In this document: piece after piece, positions 62,201 to 64,000 of the stretch
Layout of the letters: each line of letters opens with the position of its first letter
Numbering within the stretch: position 1 is the first letter of the stretch
Source: Armatimonadetes bacterium Uphvl-Ar2
Lineage (GTDB): Bacteria; Armatimonadota; Fimbriimonadia; Fimbriimonadales; Fimbriimonadaceae
Reading direction: 5' to 3'
Length of the DNA: 64,000 nucleotides
Assembly (NCBI GenBank): GCA_002162095.1
Contig: CP021424.1
Coordinates: 434,001 to 498,000 of the forward strand
Program-made: the position numbers and the translations under genes
Notes under the pieces: model-generated
The model's input: only the letters and a program-made list of their open reading frames with translations
Told to the model about the DNA's origin: nothing
Databases searched by the model: none

Positions 62201-62738
62201 GAAACTCTTCATGGACCTTGTCATCGAAGCCCTTGTCCACCGAGAAAGTCACCTCAGCCGTATAAGCCGTCCGCTTCCAGACCATGGCGGGATCGCCCTT
62301 CTTCTCGGTCAGAAAACCTTTCTCGCTGTGCTGCTTTCGGTACACAGCCCAAGAAAATCGTGCGATGAGTTCATCCGTGTCGCCATCCACGCAGCAGGTA
62401 AAGCCAATGGATGTCGACAACATTGAATCGGCGGGTAGTGGGGTCTCGTCCTGGTCGCCTTCCTCGGTGGCCTCGGCACTCTCGTTGCCGTCGGGCTGCT
62501 GCATTTGGTCCTCGATGGGAGGACGAGTGTTCTTGGGAGCCAAGACTCCCAGAACGTAGCGGTTGCTCGGCCTAGCTTCGACTCGCGTCCAAAGCTCTTC
62601 GTCCTCGCCGTCCTTCGGGCCGACCAAGTCCTCCCGCATGAGGCGGTGGAACTCCTCCCGCACCCACCAGGGGGACACGACCTCTTCACGACGCTCATAG
62701 CGAGGCAAGGGTTGTTCGTCGGCGCGCGGAATTCTCAT
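59241..62738 (-). CDS. drmA: DISARM helicase DrmA
   Basis: A 1165-residue SF2 helicase. Walker A is WFPTGGGKTEAYLGL (about residue 475). A Cys4 element ACPWCGSK...FYCGDGKGRCEF lies at about 595-630. Walker B is LIIQDELHLITGPLGSLMG (about 725), followed by LSTATIKRA. Motif VI reads QATSRVGRELPGIVL (about 978). The DELH box followed by ITGPLGS is typical of DrmA. The partly disordered acidic region at about 75-105 is variable in the family. DrmA binds and translocates on single-stranded DNA ends as a phage-DNA sensor with DrmB. Confidence 0.94.
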   Translation of the reverse strand: MRIPRADEQPLPRYERREEVVSPWWVREEFHRLMREDLVGPKDGEDEELWTRVEARPSNRYVLGVLAPKNTRPPIEDQMQQPDGNESAEATEEGDQDETPLPADSMLSTSIGFTCCVDGDTDELIARFSWAVYRKQHSEKGFLTEKKGDPAMVWKRTAYTAEVTFSVDKGFDDKVHEEFPAVIFRARAYALQDGKRAVSLFLENAQDGKDAGDEAWLFQVEMSVAETSGRACFVNQRLHHSADDADPMTRQQEDHLKLLFRKEVEFAIGHGTACNWCVDSLDARRANAIWTDAMPSYEVRKSTTVPIPGAEARMEVLGHASKEELRSMLSPLIKLYADWIEAEVAKIDDPAELIETRRDKEAAVRAVEGCRSALATLEEGIELVCTDQVAYEAFGFANRVMHLQRLRGLYASLKRQDEKSTLKFEEFSLEEPPSWRMFQLAFILSSLPSLTQLDHPERVDSGDPLVGPTAELLWFPTGGGKTEAYLGLTAYTLAMRRLQGSVEGYDGENGVAVLMRYTLRLLTLQQFQRATTLICACEAERRSNPSKWGQTPFRIGLWVGSASTPNSIKQATDLLEAERGNKGAGGKGTLKQITACPWCGSKIELGRDVEVDRDRGRVIFYCGDGKGRCEFGRAKSKGEGVPIVVVDEQLYRVLPSLVIATVDKFAQMPWNGQVGSLFGKVDRYCPRHGFLCPASDHDSDNHRAINGLPAVAVKDSPFLRPPDLIIQDELHLITGPLGSLMGLYETAIDELCSWTVNGKLVRPKVVLSTATIKRAHLQVQRLFARRLRTFPARGINSTDMFFAKEHEVSEKTPGLRYVGVCAFGRRLKSTLIRVYAAALSSGRTLQMNYPEHSDQLQTLVGYFASLRELGGMRRLLEDSVKARCRQMDVRGLAIRTGISVEEMTSRRRASDIPQILSRLETKVPLELDKRKELPYWPIDALIATNMISVGVDVPRLGLMVVTGQPKATSEYIQATSRVGRELPGIVLTVYNFSRARDVSHYEAFRGYHAAYHTHVENPSVTPFAAGAVDRGLSAVFVGMSRLSDLKLNAENSAETAPNNTISLVKAREALRARGVLCCDEAEEVERLVSLAETRQDTWINRCVKRLQLGNGIRYRDNDGTRVPLLSRPEDGAWKTFTCLNSLRGVEQTSHLVLVDGFADEDGEEL

Positions 62739-62786
62739 GAACTAAGCCTACAGTTTACGTCGAAAATAACGTAGAATATGAAGAGG

Positions 62787-62954
62787 ATGGCTTCGCTCGC
62801 AAAGTCCAATAAGTATGTTCGACGTCGAGACGAGCGTCTGGCCGCGATTGTAAAGTCAGCCCGCCAGTCGAGTCTGCTTGAGGGAGCAGTTGACATCGAA
62901 GGCATTCGATTCAAGTACACCAAGTCTGGTCGGATCATTCGGCTCGTAAAATAG
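62787..62954 (+). CDS. Putative Fic antitoxin (anti-Fic motif), convergent with fic
   Basis: A 55-residue basic protein from ATG 62787; an earlier in-frame ATG is at 62778. The sequence has KYVRRRDERLAAIVKSAR, then SSLLEG (residues 28-33). SxxxEG matches the inhibitory (S/T)xxxE(G/N) helix motif of Fic antitoxins such as VbhA, which also has an RRRDxR segment before it. TAGAAT lies nine bases before ATG, as seen at other leaderless genes here. It is antisense to the DISARM operon, between fic and drmA, and overlaps the fic 3' end by 20 bases. Fic itself shows no internal copy of the motif. Coding status is inferred, not proven. Confidence 0.6.
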   Translation: MASLAKSNKYVRRRDERLAAIVKSARQSSLLEGAVDIEGIRFKYTKSGRIIRLVK

Positions 62955-63612
62955 CCTCGATGAGGAGATGCGCGAGCGGGCCGTAATCCAACCGCTGCAG
63001 CGCGACATGCATAGCTCGGTAGTACTCTGCTCGATTGGCAAGTCCATTGACCCCCTCAAAATCATAGTCGAGGATGGGACGGTCTGCTTGGAGAGCCATG
63101 ATATCCGTCACCCATCGGGCGACACGGCCGTTCCCCTCACGAAAGGGATGAATCATGATGAACTCAGCCTGCACCTCGGCGAGTTGGAGGGCCAACGCAC
63201 CCAAATCCTTCTCGCGACAGGGCGTATATCGACAAAGCTGATTTGCCTCAAATGCCGCCAGGTTTGACTCCAAAAACGCTGCGTGAGAGAATCGAAATTC
63301 TGGGACCTCACCGTGCGGAGGGGCTGTGATGTCCACGTTTCTCAACGCACCCGCGAAGGCATAGATGCGACCGAGCCAGCTTCGGTGCATCTCTCGGATG
63401 AGCTCCACGGAGAGAACAGTATCATCTCCCACGCTCTTAATGAACTTATCCTGCGCCTTTACTAGGGCCTCGTATTCAATCTGGCCCATTTGAACAGGAT
63501 CTACAACTCCGACCAGGTTTCTCAGCACCGCACCGTTTGAACCTGGCTCGTAATCATCCAGACCCGTGGTGCCGTACTTAGACACTCCCGTCACCATCCA
63601 CGAGATCGCCAT
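62935..63612 (-). CDS. Fic family AMPylase inside the DISARM operon
   Basis: About 225 residues from ATG 63612; ATG 63597 is also possible. The Fic core is intact: HPFREGNGRVARW (about residue 156), with the flap region PPHGEVPEFRFSH before it and the N-terminal block YEPGSNGAVLRNLVGV. All residues of HPFxxGNGRxxR are present, so AMP transfer from ATP is expected. The start lies within the end of the upstream methylase gene (overlap of 20-35 bases), so it is translated with the DISARM genes. Upstream frame extension to 63906 is a shadow of the methylase. Confidence 0.9.
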   Translation of the reverse strand: MAISWMVTGVSKYGTTGLDDYEPGSNGAVLRNLVGVVDPVQMGQIEYEALVKAQDKFIKSVGDDTVLSVELIREMHRSWLGRIYAFAGALRNVDITAPPHGEVPEFRFSHAAFLESNLAAFEANQLCRYTPCREKDLGALALQLAEVQAEFIMIHPFREGNGRVARWVTDIMALQADRPILDYDFEGVNGLANRAEYYRAMHVALQRLDYGPLAHLLIEAILRAE

Positions 63613-64000
63613 CACCAAACAGGCCGCCGATAGTTGCCTCGGGCTTGCGTTTGGCTTTGCCTTTCTTGGGCTTGGCGGCGTTGGGGTTGGCGGCGAGTTC
63701 TGCCTGTTCCTCGGCGTAGCGGTGGTGGTTTTCGGCGAGGAGGCGGCGGAGCATCTCTTTGCGGGCGGCGGGGGAGACGGTGAAGCGGGGGCCGCGGCCG
63801 AGGTCGTAGAAGTCGTGCTCCAGATCGAGGTCTTCCCAGCCGTAGGCGGCGCTGACGGCGGCATCGTTGGCGATGACGGCCTGGCGCAGGGCTTCGATGT
63901 CCGCATCCCGCACGGTGGGGTTGTGCATCAGCTTGCTCACCGCGGTGAGTCCGATCTGGCGGGCATCCATCGCCGCGCGGCGGGCGTCATCGAGCGCCTT
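63578..64000 (-). CDS. drmMI: C-terminal end of an Eco57I-type DNA methylase, probable DISARM drmMI (partial)
   Basis: The frame is open to the right edge, so the gene continues beyond the window. The visible 140 residues match the tail of large Eco57I-like N6-adenine methylases: ALDDARRAAMDARQIGLTAV, then AYGWEDLDLEHDFYDLGRGPRFTVSPAARKEML, NHHRYAEEQ, and a Lys-rich linker. Position upstream of fic, drmA, drmB and drmC on the same strand is that of drmMI in class 1 DISARM. The catalytic domain and any drmD lie outside the window and were not seen. Confidence 0.75.
   Translation of the reverse strand, partial: KALDDARRAAMDARQIGLTAVSKLMHNPTVRDADIEALRQAVIANDAAVSAAYGWEDLDLEHDFYDLGRGPRFTVSPAARKEMLRRLLAENHHRYAEEQAELAANPNAAKPKKGKAKRKPEATIGGLFGDGDLVDGDGSV

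Noticed and set aside
62956-63906. Fic protein extended to 63906
   Set aside because: The first 98 codons are a Ser/Pro/Thr-rich shadow of the overlapping methylase frame. The Fic family starts near 63612.
1-64000. CRISPR arrays, rRNA genes and insertion sequences
   Set aside because: I saw no regularly spaced repeats, no rRNA and no transposase-like protein in the window.

Overview
The window looks like one chromosomal contig from a high-GC diderm bacterium. The left half (1 to about 29.9 kb) is dense housekeeping and metabolic sequence with many overlapping genes. An apolipoprotein N-acyltransferase and, in the island, a TolC-type porin imply an outer membrane. A PEP-CTERM protein, a TIGR03790 protein, a DUF1579 protein and an orphan ketol-acid reductoisomerase fit an environmental lineage. 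My guess is Armatimonadota/Fimbriimonadia-like, but nothing here proves it (no rRNA is present). Many genes carry a TANNNT box 6-10 bases before the start codon and no Shine-Dalgarno, which suggests widespread leaderless transcription.

Layout of the core region. A Ser/Thr kinase is cut by the left edge. It is followed by an SDR, tRNA-Ser(TGA), a frameshifted lnt, a histidine phosphatase, a DUF1579 protein, a DegT aminotransferase with maf, TIGR03790, an AAA ATPase (Ycf46-like), hisC, pyrimidine-nucleoside phosphorylase with mtnA, scoA and scoB (separated by three unrelated genes), a FecCD permease, an aspartate aminotransferase with rnc, a PEP-CTERM protein with a possible sigma-54 promoter and a clear terminator, an M24 peptidase, a ferritin-like pseudogene, tRNA-Gln(TTG), a SUFU-domain protein, a DUF4256 gene (frameshifted), HNH, an mhqD/mhqO-like quinone-detoxification pair facing ilvC across a perfect palindrome, a sialate O-acetylesterase, glpX and tRNA-Asn(GTT). 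Three genes are broken by single-base losses next to short G/C runs, a pattern typical of assembly error.

Island 1 (29.9-53.0 kb) is bounded by a perfect 64-bp direct repeat made of the 3' part of tRNA-Asn plus 18 downstream bases. It carries its own tyrosine integrase, an excisionase-like HTH gene and a RepA/primase-like replication gene. Its cargo is a PD-(D/E)XK-like protein, an AbiE toxin-antitoxin pair, an arsR-controlled CzcCBA metal efflux operon with tiny and secreted Cys-rich proteins, and a restriction-like operon. That operon encodes a PLD-SNF2 helicase, an N6-adenine methyltransferase fused to a Schlafen AlbA-like domain, an HExxH metallopeptidase and a small SAM-like protein.

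Right of the second repeat (53.0-64 kb) lies more accessory DNA, possibly an older tandem element. It holds a filamentous-phage-like gene II/X Rep protein, two small HTH proteins, a strong 12-bp hairpin, a DUF4268 nuclease-like protein and a DISARM locus. The DISARM genes are drmC, drmB, drmA and, at the right edge, the C-terminus of an Eco57I-type methylase (drmMI candidate). Nested inside the DISARM operon is a Fic AMPylase. On the opposite strand, between fic and drmA, is a 55-residue ORF carrying the Fic-inhibitory motif SxxxEG. This Fic/anti-Fic module inside DISARM is the most interesting observation in the window.
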